From assembly GCF_008364795.1 (NCBI RefSeq), contig NZ_VTTM01000001.1:372001-436000 (forward strand): 64,000 nt of DNA, read 5' to 3'. The notes under the pieces were generated by a model that saw nothing but the letters and a program-made list of their open reading frames with translations, made no database searches and was not told where the DNA came from. How positions within the stretch are numbered: the first letter of the stretch is position 1; each line of letters opens with the position of its first letter. Position numbers and translations under genes: made by a program. Origin of the DNA: Azospirillum oryzae. Its GTDB lineage: Bacteria; Pseudomonadota; Alphaproteobacteria; Azospirillales; Azospirillaceae. This document shows positions 20,655 through 29,343 of this stretch, piece after piece.

Positions 20655-20699
20655 AAAGGGATCTGCGCAAAAGGGATCTGCGCAAAAGGGATCTGCGCA
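20655..20699. repeat. Three perfect tandem copies of a 15-bp unit
   Basis: AAAGGGATCTGCGCA is repeated exactly three times (20655-20669, 20670-20684, 20685-20699) in the serS/MFS divergent intergenic region, about 90 bp upstream of serS. It lies outside both chosen coding starts. Each unit contains GATC. It may be a slippage-prone tract that alters promoter spacing. Confidence 0.9.
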
Positions 20700-20812
20700 G
20701 ACGGCATGGCCGCTGCGCCCCGGCTGTTGTTGGAACCGACGGGCACGACAGGGCAATGTCCGTTGTGCGCCGCAGTGGACGGCGCCAATGCCAGAAATAC
20801 GGAGCCGAGCGC

Positions 20813-22033
20813 GTGCGCGACGAGATCGAGACCGGTGCTGAGACCGATGCAGAGGTCGCCTATCTGCAGGCCGGCACCCCCGCCTATCGCCGTGCCAGCC
20901 GCATCCTGTTCGTCGCCGGCTTTTCCACCTTCGCCACGCTTTACTGCGTCCAGCCGCTGCTGCCGGAGTTCGTGCAGGAATTCGGGGTGACGCCGGCCGA
21001 ATCCAGCCTGTCGCTGTCGCTGACCACCGGCGTTCTGGCTGTGGCTTTGCTGGTGGCGGGCGCCATCTCCGACGGGATCGGGCGCAAGCCGGTGATGGTG
21101 GCGGCACTGCTCGGCGCCGGCATTCTCGGGATCGTCGGCGCGCTGATGCCGGGCTGGCACGGATTCCTGGCGGTGCGGGCGCTGGAGGGGCTGGCCTTGA
21201 GCGGCCTGCCGGCAGTGGCGATGGCCTATGTCTCCGAAGAGGTCGATCCGAAATCGGCCGGCGTCGCCATGGGGCTCTATATCGGCGGCACCGCCATCGG
21301 CGGCATGTCCGGCCGGGTGCTGACCGCAATCGTTACCGATCTCGGCACCTGGAGGCTGGCGGTGGGGGTGGTCGGGGCGCTGGCGGCGGCGGCGGCCGTC
21401 ACCGTCTGGCTCGCCCTGCCGCCGTCGCGCCATTTCGTCCGCCGCGCCGCCGGGCTGCCGGCGCTGGTGCGGGCGTGGCGCGGGCTGCTGACGGATCCGG
21501 CGCTGCTCGGACTGTTCTCGCTCGGCTTCCTGCTGATGGGCGGCTTCGTCACCGTCTTCAACTATATCGGTTTCCGCCTGAGCGAGCCGCCGTTCGAACT
21601 GCGGCCGGCCATCGTCGGCGCGGTGTTCCTGGTCTACAGCTTCGGCGTCGTCAGTTCGCCGCTGTTCGGCGGCTGGTCGGGGAGGTTTGGATCGCACCGT
21701 ACGCTGGCGGCGGCGGTGGCGCTGATGGTGGGCGGGCTGGCGCTGATGGAGATCGACAGCCTGTTCGCCATCGCCCCCGGCATCGCGCTGTTCACCTTCG
21801 CCTTCTTCGGCGCCCATTCCATCGTGTCGGCCTGGATCGGGCGGCGGGCGGCGGTGGCGCGTGGGCAGGCATCGTCCATCTATCTGTTCTGCTACTATCT
21901 GGGTTCGACGGTCGCCGGAACGCTGGGCGGGTTGTTCTGGCATGGCTTCGGCTGGACCGGGGTCGCCGCGTTCGTCGGGCTGCTGATCCTCATCGCGGTG
22001 GGTGTGACGGCCGGGCTGCAGCGCAGCCGCTGA
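20813..22033 (+). CDS. MFS transporter (YnfM-like)
   Basis: The product is about 406 residues from GTG 20813, preceded by GGAG. ATG 20756 is also in frame, and the frame reaches 20588, but that N-terminal sequence is Arg-rich and repeat-derived. Twelve hydrophobic segments are visible. The MFS loop 2-3 motif is '[19 protein letters not shown]', and family blocks include '[16 protein letters not shown]' and '[16 protein letters not shown]'. These fit the YnfM/arabinose-efflux-like group of inner-membrane drug or metabolite exporters. The substrate cannot be told. Confidence 0.88.
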   Translation: MRDEIETGAETDAEVAYLQAGTPAYRRASRILFVAGFSTFATLYCVQPLLPEFVQEFGVTPAESSLSLSLTTGVLAVALLVAGAISDGIGRKPVMVAALLGAGILGIVGALMPGWHGFLAVRALEGLALSGLPAVAMAYVSEEVDPKSAGVAMGLYIGGTAIGGMSGRVLTAIVTDLGTWRLAVGVVGALAAAAAVTVWLALPPSRHFVRRAAGLPALVRAWRGLLTDPALLGLFSLGFLLMGGFVTVFNYIGFRLSEPPFELRPAIVGAVFLVYSFGVVSSPLFGGWSGRFGSHRTLAAAVALMVGGLALMEIDSLFAIAPGIALFTFAFFGAHSIVSAWIGRRAAVARGQASSIYLFCYYLGSTVAGTLGGLFWHGFGWTGVAAFVGLLILIAVGVTAGLQRSR

Positions 22034-22128
22034 CGGCGCGGCGAACGGTCGCGCTTGTCGTTCGCCATATTGCGTTGCGCACGGGCGCGCATCAGGCTGG
22101 AAGGGTTCGCTGGGCAGGAGTGCGCAGG

Positions 22129-22692
22129 GTGAGTGACCTGACCGTCTATCTGGAAAACGATGCCCGCCGCCCGGAATTCCGCACCGCCGACCCGGCGCTG
22201 ATGGCCGGCCATCTGGCCCATATCGGAATCCTGTACGAACGCTGGACCGCCGACGCCCCCCTGCCCGCCTCCGCCGACGCCGACGCCGTGCAGCGGGCCT
22301 ATGCCGCGCCAATCGACCGGCTGAAGGCAGCTCGCCGTTTCTGCACCGCGGACGTCGTTCGCGTCACTCCCAAGACCGACGGTGTCGAGGCCCTGCGTGC
22401 AAAGTTCCTGTACGAACACACCCATGCGGAGGATGAGGCGCGCTTCTTCGTGGAGGGTGCGGGCGCCTTCTACATCCATCTCGACCGCCGTGTCTTCCGT
22501 GTGCTGTGCGGGACGGGTGACCTGCTGAGCATTCCCGCCGGCACGCCGCACTGGTTCGACATGGGGCCGCGGCCGCGCTTCACCACCATCCGCTTCTTCA
22601 GCCGTCCCGAGGGCTGGATGGCAACGCCGACCGGCGACACCATCGCCGCGCGCTTCCCGCTTTTCGAAACGGAGGCTGTGGAGGCGGCCTGA
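22129..22692 (+). CDS. mtnD: Acireductone dioxygenase (cupin)
   Basis: The enzyme oxidises acireductone to 2-keto-4-methylthiobutyrate and formate in the methionine salvage pathway, using Fe (Ni gives an off-pathway product). The product is 187 residues from GTG 22129, behind GGCAGGAG. The metal motif H-x-H-x4-E is present in 'EHTHAEDEARFFV', with the distal His in 'IPAGTPHWFDMG'. Other methionine salvage genes are not in the window. It follows the MFS gene by 95 bp. Confidence 0.9.
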   Translation: MSDLTVYLENDARRPEFRTADPALMAGHLAHIGILYERWTADAPLPASADADAVQRAYAAPIDRLKAARRFCTADVVRVTPKTDGVEALRAKFLYEHTHAEDEARFFVEGAGAFYIHLDRRVFRVLCGTGDLLSIPAGTPHWFDMGPRPRFTTIRFFSRPEGWMATPTGDTIAARFPLFETEAVEAA

Positions 22693-22702
22693 CTCCGCCC
22701 CG

Positions 22703-22741
22703 TTTCCGTCCCAAAAAATTCACTTGAATCACGGACGGAAA
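22703..22741. promoter_or_regulatory. 9-bp inverted repeat downstream of mtnD
   Basis: TTTCCGTCC (22703-22711) and GGACGGAAA (22733-22741) are perfect arms around a 21-nt AT-rich spacer. It could terminate mtnD or bind a regulator at the head of the polyamine leader; a TTGAAT/TAAATC promoter-like pair overlaps it. Confidence 0.35.
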
Positions 22742-22759
22742 AGCGTAAATCAATCGACA

Positions 22760-23129
22760 CGACGCACCCGCACGTGCCTATGGCCCTCTGTGGTTATGCT
22801 ACGACGTACCGCGTCCTTTTTGGCAGAACCGGCCATTCCAGTGGGCCGGTCCCGAGAGGGAGGTCAGTATGTACGCTGCCCACGGTGGGGCTGTGAGACG
22901 GTAGCCCTTTAGCCGGTAAACGACGCGCTGTTGCCTGGAGCTTCACAGCCCGGGGCCGCTGCTCGCACCGGCTATTTCCGTCTCCCCCCTTTCCAAAATC
23001 CGATCAACCGCCGATTCCGCTGCGCCACCCGTGCCCCAGCCCTGTGCTGGCCGGTTCGTGACGCGGCCGGGATCGCCGTCTGCTCACCGGGCCGGCCTGC
23101 ACGCCGCTGTCCGGGGATAGGAGTGCGCC
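22760..23129 (+). ncRNA. Structured 5' leader of decarboxylase gene, probable speF-type leader RNA
   Basis: The 437 bp between mtnD and the decarboxylase hold no convincing gene but several hairpins in close order. ACCGGCC/GGCCGGT is at 22828-22850. CCC-GAGA-GGG follows immediately at 22851-22860. A GCTGCC/GGTAGC stem at 22875-22905 encloses CCCA/TGGG. Alphaproteobacteria carry a known conserved long leader, the speF RNA motif, ahead of just this type of ornithine decarboxylase gene. Position, length and structure fit; identity to that family was not tested here, and the 5' end is a guess. Confidence 0.55.
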
Positions 23130-24413
23130 ATGGGTTTCCTGCGTTCCCGTTCCGCCGTCACCCCGCTCCGCCGCGTCGGCCTGAACGACAGCAGCGTCGT
23201 TTCGCTGTCCACCGGCCGCCGCTCGACCGTGACCCAGGCCGTCGCCCTGCACCGCCCGGAAGAGCCGATGCACTGCATCCGCCCCGGCGTGCTGGCCGAC
23301 ACCGCCGGCAGCTTCCTGACCGCATTCTCCGGTGCGACCGAAGCGGTCGGCCGGGGCGGCGACGTGCTGTATGCGGTGAAGTGCAACCCGGAGCCGGCGG
23401 TGCTGCGCGCCCTGTGGGCCGGCGGCGTGCGCCATTTCGACGTCGCCTCCCCCGGTGAGATCCGCCTGATCCGCCAGATGTTCCCGGACGCCGTCCTGCA
23501 TTACATGCACCCGGTCAAGGGCCGTCTGGCGATCCGCAACGCCTACCACCAGTATGGCGTCCGCGACTTCGTCCTCGACAGCCGGGAGGAGCTGGACAAG
23601 ATCCTGGAGGAGACGGACGGTGCCGCCGACCTCGGCCTCGTCGTGCGCCTCGCCCTGCCGAAGGGCAACGCGGTCTACGACCTGTCGGGCAAGTTCGGCG
23701 CCGCGATGGCCGACGCGGTGGAACTGCTGCGCGCCGCCCGCGCCGTGGCGCCGAAGGTCGGGCTGTCCTTCCATGTCGGTTCGCAGATGCTCGACCCGTC
23801 GGCCTACGAGCGCGCCATCGCGCTGGCCGGCCACGTCATCGCGGAGAGCGGAGTCGCCATCGACGTGCTGGACGTCGGCGGCGGCTTCCCGGTGTCCTAT
23901 CCGGGCGTCACTCCGCCGCCGCTCGGCGACTTCATGGCCGCCATCGCCCGCGGGATCGCCGCCATCGACCTGCCGGCGCACTGCCGCCTATGGTGCGAGC
24001 CCGGCCGCGCGCTGGTCGCCCCCGGCGTCTCGCTGGTGGTGCAGGTGGTGAAGCGGCGCGGAGCCGAGCTGTTCATCAACGACGGCGTCTATGGCGCCCT
24101 GTCGGATGCCGGCGTGCCCGGCTTCCGCTTCCCGGCGCGGCTGATCCGGCCGTTCGAGGCGATGACCGACGCCGAAAGCGAAGCCTTCAGCTTCTACGGT
24201 CCGACCTGCGACAGCGCCGACAAGATGGCCGGCCCCTTCCACCTGCCGGCCGACGTGAAGGCCGGCGACTGGATCGAGCTGGGCCAGCTCGGCGCCTATG
24301 GCTCCTGCCTGCGCACCGCCTTCAACGGCTTCGATCAGGCGCGTGTCGTCGAAGTGTCGGACGCGCCGCTGCTCGCCACCCCCGGCTACGTGCTGCGCTC
24401 CTGCGCAGCCTGA
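23130..24413 (+). CDS. Fold-III PLP decarboxylase (ornithine/diaminopimelate type)
   Basis: The product is 427 residues from ATG 23130 behind ATAGGAG. It has an alanine-racemase-like PLP barrel: PLP-lysine block 'LYAVKCNPEPAVL', 'FDVASPGEIRLI', 'SFHVGSQMLDPSAY', glycine loop 'VLDVGGGFPVSYPG', 'CEPGRALVAPG' and the active-site Cys block 'YGPTCDSADKM'. These fit eukaryotic-type ornithine decarboxylase, as used by alphaproteobacteria to make putrescine. An N-terminal extension of ~45 residues precedes the fold. The next gene, homospermidine synthase, uses putrescine, which supports the call. Lysine as an additional substrate is possible. Confidence 0.88.
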   Translation: MGFLRSRSAVTPLRRVGLNDSSVVSLSTGRRSTVTQAVALHRPEEPMHCIRPGVLADTAGSFLTAFSGATEAVGRGGDVLYAVKCNPEPAVLRALWAGGVRHFDVASPGEIRLIRQMFPDAVLHYMHPVKGRLAIRNAYHQYGVRDFVLDSREELDKILEETDGAADLGLVVRLALPKGNAVYDLSGKFGAAMADAVELLRAARAVAPKVGLSFHVGSQMLDPSAYERAIALAGHVIAESGVAIDVLDVGGGFPVSYPGVTPPPLGDFMAAIARGIAAIDLPAHCRLWCEPGRALVAPGVSLVVQVVKRRGAELFINDGVYGALSDAGVPGFRFPARLIRPFEAMTDAESEAFSFYGPTCDSADKMAGPFHLPADVKAGDWIELGQLGAYGSCLRTAFNGFDQARVVEVSDAPLLATPGYVLRSCAA

Positions 24414-24556
24414 AAAAGAAGCCGGATTCTGTGGATAAAGCGTAAAGACATCCGTAACATTCAGTGGCCCGGCGCGCCCCGTTTCCTCTTCTCCGAAGTG
24501 GGCGGGCGCGCCGGCTCATGTCGTTGGCCTAAACTACCTCGGGGAGACAAAAAATC

Positions 24557-25978
24557 ATGGCCCTGGACACGAAGCTCTGCACGTTCACAGGCCGCATGGT
24601 CATCGTTGGATTCGGTTCGATCGGCCAGGGTGTCTTGCCGCTGCTTCTCCGTCACATCGACGGACTTACGGCCGACCGAATCACCATCGTCACCGCCGAG
24701 GAGCGCGGACGGGAGGAGGCGGAGCTTTACGGCGTCGCGTTCCACAACAATCCGCTCGACAACGACAATTTCTTCCAGGTTCTGAAGCCGCTGATCGACA
24801 AGGGCGATTTCCTGGTCAACCTGTCGGTCGACGTGTCGTCGATCGCGCTGATCGAATTCTGCCAGCGGGTCGGCGCCTTCTACACCGACACCTGCACCGA
24901 ACCGTGGGCCGGCGGCTATACCGATTCCAGCCTGTCGCCGTCGCTGCGCTCCAACTATGCGCTGCGCGAATCGGCGCTGGCGCTGCGCAGCCGCTATGAG
25001 AGCGGCCCGACCGCGTTGATCACCCATGGGGCGAATCCGGGTCTGGTTTCGCATTTCGTCAAGCAGGCGCTGCTGAACATCGCCGCCGACACCGGGGTCG
25101 AGACCGATGTCCCCACCGACCGCGACGGCTGGGGACGGCTGGCGCAGAAGCTGGGGATCAAGACCATCCATGTGGCGGAGCGCGACACCCAGGTGTCGAA
25201 CCAGCCCAAGCAGATCGGCGAGTTCGTCAACACCTGGTCGATCGACGGGTTCGTCAGCGAAGGCTGCCAGCCGGCCGAACTCGGCTGGGGCACGCACGAG
25301 AGGCAGCTGCCGCCCGACGGCCGCCGGCACGAGTTCGGCTGCGACGCCGCTATCTATCTGATGCGGCCGGGCGCAGCCACCCGCGTGCGCACCTGGACCC
25401 CGCTGGAGGGGCCGTTCCACGGCTTCCTCATCACCCACAGCGAAGCGATCTCGATCTCCGACTATTTCACCGTGCGCGAGGGCGACACCGTCGTCTACCG
25501 CCCGACCTGCCACTATGCCTATCATCCGTGCGACGATGCGGTGATGTCGCTGCACGAACTGGCCGGCAAGAACTTCAACATCCAGGCCGAACAACGGCTG
25601 ATGATGCACGAGATCACCGGCGGCATGGACGAGTTGGGCGTTCTGCTGATGGGGCATCCCAAGGGCGCCTACTGGTACGGCTCGCGGCTGGACATCGACA
25701 CCGCGCGGTCGCTGGCCCCCTACAACAACGCCACCTCGCTGCAGGTGACCTCCACCGTCCTCGGGGGCATCGTCTGGGTGCTGGAGAACCCGAATCGGGG
25801 CTTGGTCGAACCGGACGAGGTGGACTTCCGCCGGGTGCTGGACATCGCCGACCCCTATCTCGGCGAGGTGGTCGGCGCCTATGGCGACTGGACGCCGCTG
25901 CAGGACCGCAATGTCCTGTTCCCCGAGGACATCGACGAGGATGACCCCTGGCAGTTCAAGAACTTCCGGGTCGTTTGA
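24557..25978 (+). CDS. hss: Homospermidine synthase
   Basis: The enzyme makes sym-homospermidine from two putrescines (or putrescine plus spermidine) in an NAD-dependent reaction. The product is 473 residues from ATG 24557, preceded by GGGGAGAC. A Rossmann nucleotide motif 'MVIVGFGSIGQGVLPLLL' lies at residues 14-31. Family blocks include 'THGANPGLVSHFVKQALL', 'YHPCDDAVMSLHELAGKN' and 'TGGMDELGVLLMGHPKGAYWYGS'. It lies 143 bp after the decarboxylase on the same strand, forming a two-gene polyamine unit. Homospermidine is the main triamine of many alphaproteobacteria. Confidence 0.96.
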   Translation: MALDTKLCTFTGRMVIVGFGSIGQGVLPLLLRHIDGLTADRITIVTAEERGREEAELYGVAFHNNPLDNDNFFQVLKPLIDKGDFLVNLSVDVSSIALIEFCQRVGAFYTDTCTEPWAGGYTDSSLSPSLRSNYALRESALALRSRYESGPTALITHGANPGLVSHFVKQALLNIAADTGVETDVPTDRDGWGRLAQKLGIKTIHVAERDTQVSNQPKQIGEFVNTWSIDGFVSEGCQPAELGWGTHERQLPPDGRRHEFGCDAAIYLMRPGAATRVRTWTPLEGPFHGFLITHSEAISISDYFTVREGDTVVYRPTCHYAYHPCDDAVMSLHELAGKNFNIQAEQRLMMHEITGGMDELGVLLMGHPKGAYWYGSRLDIDTARSLAPYNNATSLQVTSTVLGGIVWVLENPNRGLVEPDEVDFRRVLDIADPYLGEVVGAYGDWTPLQDRNVLFPEDIDEDDPWQFKNFRVV

Positions 25979-25994
25979 GAGAAATCGGATGAAG

Positions 25995-26037
25995 TGCCGC
26001 AGCCCCCGCCGCCCCATCGGCGGCGTCGGCTGCGGCA
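25995..26037 (+). terminator. Long GC-rich hairpin after hss
   Basis: TGCCGCAGCC (25995-26004) pairs with GGCTGCGGCA (26028-26037), enclosing a second stem GCCGCC/GGCGGC. It starts 17 nt past the hss stop. No T-tract follows, so it may be a Rho-dependent end or an mRNA-stabilising stem. Confidence 0.5.
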
Positions 26038-26133
26038 GTGCTGCCACAGGGCGCATGGCGACACGGTGACATTGCCCGCCGAAGGGCTTTGAAACCGTTG
26101 ACTTGGGCTTTCGCTTCCCCCAATCGTTCAGCC

Positions 26134-28506
26134 ATGCCCAAGCACGTCTCCCGGCGCGCCCGCGCCAAAGCTCCGACCGCCGCCACCCTCATCATGCGCT
26201 CCGGCATCGTCGGGCTCATGGTGACTTGCGGGATTGCCGTGGTGGATCTGGCCATTCCGGATCCGGCGAACGCCCAATCGCCCGCGACCCCGGTTCCGGG
26301 ATCGAAGCCGGACGCCGCGGCCGTGCGGGGAGGCGCCGCCCAGGGAAACGCCACCGCCACCGCGTCCAAGCAGGAACCGGTCCTGCTGACCGCCGATCAG
26401 GTCACCTTCGACGAGGTGAACAGCGTCGTCACCGCCAGCGGCAATGTGGAGCTTGCGCAGGGCAAGCGCAGCGTCCGCGCCGACAAGATCACCTACAATC
26501 AAAAGACCAAGGTCGTCACCGCCACAGGCAAGATCCGCCTGGTGGAGCCGTCGGGCGACATCATCTTCGCCGATTATGCCGAACTGACCGACAACCTGAA
26601 GGACGTGTTCATCGAGAACATCCGCGTCCTGATGACCGACAACGGCCGCATGGCCGGCAACGAGGGCGAGCGGCGCGAGGGCCGGCTGACGCGCGTCAAC
26701 CGCGGCGTCTACAGCCCTTGCGACCTGTGCAAGGAAGACCCGACCCGTCCGCCGCTGTGGCAGATCCGCGCCGTGCGCATCGTTCACGACAACGAGGAGC
26801 ACGAGGTCCGCTACAAGGACGCGACGATGGAGATCTTCGGGATCCCCGTCGCCTACACGCCCTACCTGTCGCATCCCGATCCGTCGGTGGACCGCAAGAG
26901 CGGCTTCCTGACGCCGTCCTTCGGCAACAACTCCAATCTCGGCGCGATCCTCAAGACCCATTACTACTGGGACATCGCGCCGGACCAGGACGCCACCTTC
27001 GACCTGCATTACTACTCGCAGCAGGGGCCGCTGCTCGGCGGCCAGTACCGCAAGCGGTTCGAGAGCGGTCGCCTTGAACTGGAAGGCGCGATCACCCGCG
27101 GCGACGTGGCCAACACCACCATCGTGCCGAAGGAGACGCGCACCCGCGGCTATGTCGCGGCGCGCGGCCTGTTCGACATCGATGAGACATGGCGCGCCGG
27201 GTTCGACGTGAAGCGGGCCAGCGATCCGACCTTCCTGCGCCGCTATTACGATTTCCGCGAAGACTACTTGACCAGCAAGGCCTACGTGGAGGGCTTCCGC
27301 GGGCGGAACTATGCGGCGGTCACCGGCTACAGCTTCCAGGACATGCGGTACGGGAACACCGTTCCCGAGCCGGTCGCCCTGCCCTATGCGCAGTACAACG
27401 CGCTGGGCGAACCGGGCAGCCTGCTGGGCGGCCGCTGGTCGTTCGACACCAGCCTGCTGGCGGTGTCCCGCTTCAAGAATGCCGGCCCGGACACCCAGCG
27501 CTTCATGGCGCAGCCGGGGTGGGAGCGCAACATCGTCTCCAATGCCGGCTTCGTCACCACCCTGTCGGGCAGCGTGCTGGTCGCAGGCTATACGGCGCAA
27601 CAGTTCAACACGGCCGACCCCACCACCCGCGGGAACGACAATGTCAGCCGCTTCCGCTTCTTCCCGCAGGGGCAGGCCACCGTCCGCTATCCGTTCGTCC
27701 GCTACGGCGAAAGCTCGTCCCAACTGGTGGAGCCGATCGGCCAGCTGACCTTCGCGCCGAAGCTGCCGAACGGCCGCGTCTTCCCGAACGAAGACAGCCT
27801 GGATGTCGAATTCGACGATGTGAACCTGCTGCAGCCCAACCGCTTCACCGGCATCGACCGGCTGGACGACGGCATGCGCTTCACCTATGGCCTGCGCACG
27901 GCGATCTACGGCCATACCCAGGGGTCGGCCAGTCTTTTCCTGGGCCAGAGCATCCGCCTGAACGACAGCAATGTCGGCTTCACCGGCGATTCCGGCCTGG
28001 AAGATCGGGTGTCCGACTATGTCGGCCGCCTGGACCTGCAGCCGGCCGACTGGCTGGACGTCAATTACGGTTTCCGTGTCGACCACGAGACCTTCCGTCC
28101 GCGCCGCCACTCGCTGAACGCGACGGCCGGCGTGCCGCTTCTGCGGCTGACGACCTCCTACACCTATGTCGACCAGACCACCGCGCGCAACGCGGTGACC
28201 CGCAACCGGGTGGAGCAGGCAAGCTTCGGGGTGTCGTCGCAGTTCACCGATTACTGGAGCCTGGGCGTCAGCCACACCCAGGCGATGGAGCCGCAGCCGG
28301 GTCCGCGCTCCAGCCTTGCCGTGCTGTCCTATTCCGACGAATGCCTGGTCTTCCAGACCATCGCGCGCCGCGATTACACCGTCAGCACGACCGGTGAGAA
28401 GGACGGCAACACCATCTTCTTCCGTCTGGTCTTCAAGAATGTCGGCGAGTTCAAGAGCCCCGGCATCAACGCCAGCTTCCTGGGCGGCGGTTCGGCCAAC
28501 CAGTAA
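26134..28506 (+). CDS. lptD: LPS-assembly protein LptD
   Basis: LptD is the outer-membrane beta-barrel that inserts lipopolysaccharide, working with lipoprotein LptE. The product is 790 residues from ATG 26134 (MPKHVSRRARAK). The frame is open further upstream, but that region carries the hss hairpin. A basic start and a hydrophobic stretch ending 'ANAQ' form a signal sequence. An OstA/LptA-like periplasmic domain (about 85-200) with 'ADQVTFDEVNSVVTASGNVEL' follows, then the barrel with 'YTPYLSHPDPSVDRKSGFLTPSFG'. In many alphaproteobacteria lptD heads lptD-surA-pdxA-rsmA; here those genes are absent. Confidence 0.94.
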   Translation: MPKHVSRRARAKAPTAATLIMRSGIVGLMVTCGIAVVDLAIPDPANAQSPATPVPGSKPDAAAVRGGAAQGNATATASKQEPVLLTADQVTFDEVNSVVTASGNVELAQGKRSVRADKITYNQKTKVVTATGKIRLVEPSGDIIFADYAELTDNLKDVFIENIRVLMTDNGRMAGNEGERREGRLTRVNRGVYSPCDLCKEDPTRPPLWQIRAVRIVHDNEEHEVRYKDATMEIFGIPVAYTPYLSHPDPSVDRKSGFLTPSFGNNSNLGAILKTHYYWDIAPDQDATFDLHYYSQQGPLLGGQYRKRFESGRLELEGAITRGDVANTTIVPKETRTRGYVAARGLFDIDETWRAGFDVKRASDPTFLRRYYDFREDYLTSKAYVEGFRGRNYAAVTGYSFQDMRYGNTVPEPVALPYAQYNALGEPGSLLGGRWSFDTSLLAVSRFKNAGPDTQRFMAQPGWERNIVSNAGFVTTLSGSVLVAGYTAQQFNTADPTTRGNDNVSRFRFFPQGQATVRYPFVRYGESSSQLVEPIGQLTFAPKLPNGRVFPNEDSLDVEFDDVNLLQPNRFTGIDRLDDGMRFTYGLRTAIYGHTQGSASLFLGQSIRLNDSNVGFTGDSGLEDRVSDYVGRLDLQPADWLDVNYGFRVDHETFRPRRHSLNATAGVPLLRLTTSYTYVDQTTARNAVTRNRVEQASFGVSSQFTDYWSLGVSHTQAMEPQPGPRSSLAVLSYSDECLVFQTIARRDYTVSTTGEKDGNTIFFRLVFKNVGEFKSPGINASFLGGGSANQ

Positions 28507-28539
28507 GCGCGGATCGGTGGGAAAAGGCGGCAATTACCG

Positions 28540-28568
28540 ACGGCCAGGGGGTTGCATCCCTTGGCCGT
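28540..28568 (+). terminator. Hairpin downstream of lptD
   Basis: ACGGCCA-GGG pairs with CCC-TTGGCCGT (28540-28568), 34 nt after the lptD stop. No T-run follows, so termination is only possible. Confidence 0.4.
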
Positions 28569-28617
28569 TGCCGTTAGCCATTAACGCCCGACGAGACAGC
28601 CCGCCGCGACCGGAATC

Positions 28618-29343
28618 ATGACCCTGGGACGTTACGACTACGAAAGACGCTACCGCAAACGCATGCGGGCCGGCGTGATCAAGTTCGCGCTGCTGGCGGC
28701 ACTGGTGCTCGGTGTCGGGTTGTTTTCCTACCAGATGGGGATCGAGCAGCTGAAAGGCCGCGATGTCACCCTGAGGGAGGAGATCGCCACCCTGTCGCGC
28801 CAGAAGGCCGAGCTGGAGCTGCTGGCGAGCCAGATGCAGCACGCCGCCCGCACCGCCGAGGCGCGCGTGGCCGAACTGGAAGGCCGGCTGCAGCGCGAGG
28901 TGCCGACCGGCGACCTCGCCAAGCTGACCCAACTGGTTGCGGAGCGGCTGAAGGGTGGGCTGGACGCCAACCGCCTCGCCTTCGTCATTTCGCAGGCGCA
29001 GGTTCCGCGCAACTGCCAGCCGACCGACACCAAGCGCTTCACGCTCAGCACGCCGCTGCTGAAGGGCGGCGCTCGCGGCGTCACCTTCGGCAATGGCACC
29101 GTCACGGTCACCGGCGAGGGTCAGTCGGCCCACAACCCCCAGGGCAACGCCGAAAGCTGGTTCGATCCGGGCCAGCCGGTGACGATTCGCATCACCGGCA
29201 TGGGCGGCAAGGGCACCACGGTCAGCGGCGTCCTGCCGCTGCACCAGTCGCTGGTGGTCGACAACAGCGAATACCGCTTCACCATCGCCGCCGCCCAGCG
29301 CTCCTTCGTCGAGGTCACCGCCGACCGCTGCGCCTATCCCTGA
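28618..29343 (+). CDS. Membrane-anchored coiled-coil protein, unknown function
   Basis: The product is 241 residues from ATG 28618. A basic cytoplasmic start (RYRKRMRAG) and one membrane helix at about 19-40 lead into a heptad-rich coiled coil at about 45-100 ('REEIATLSRQKAELELLASQ'). The remaining ~130 residues look like a beta-rich periplasmic domain, with Cys near 132 and near the C-terminus that could form a disulfide. The topology recalls divisome or envelope scaffold proteins, but I do not recognise a family. It lies 111 bp after lptD and may be co-transcribed. Its stop overlaps the end of the convergent glycosyltransferase gene by 10 nt. Confidence 0.75.
   Translation: MTLGRYDYERRYRKRMRAGVIKFALLAALVLGVGLFSYQMGIEQLKGRDVTLREEIATLSRQKAELELLASQMQHAARTAEARVAELEGRLQREVPTGDLAKLTQLVAERLKGGLDANRLAFVISQAQVPRNCQPTDTKRFTLSTPLLKGGARGVTFGNGTVTVTGEGQSAHNPQGNAESWFDPGQPVTIRITGMGGKGTTVSGVLPLHQSLVVDNSEYRFTIAAAQRSFVEVTADRCAYP

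Noticed and set aside
20588-20812. N-terminal extension of the MFS protein encoded by the tandem repeats (KRDLR units)
   Set aside because: The frame overlaps the serS promoter area, is Arg-rich and lacks a ribosome-binding site; GTG 20813 with GGAG begins just before the first membrane segment.
22724-22912. 62-codon frame inside the polyamine leader as a small regulatory protein
   Set aside because: No ribosome-binding site or conserved features; it overlaps the strongest RNA hairpins, so the RNA explanation is preferred.
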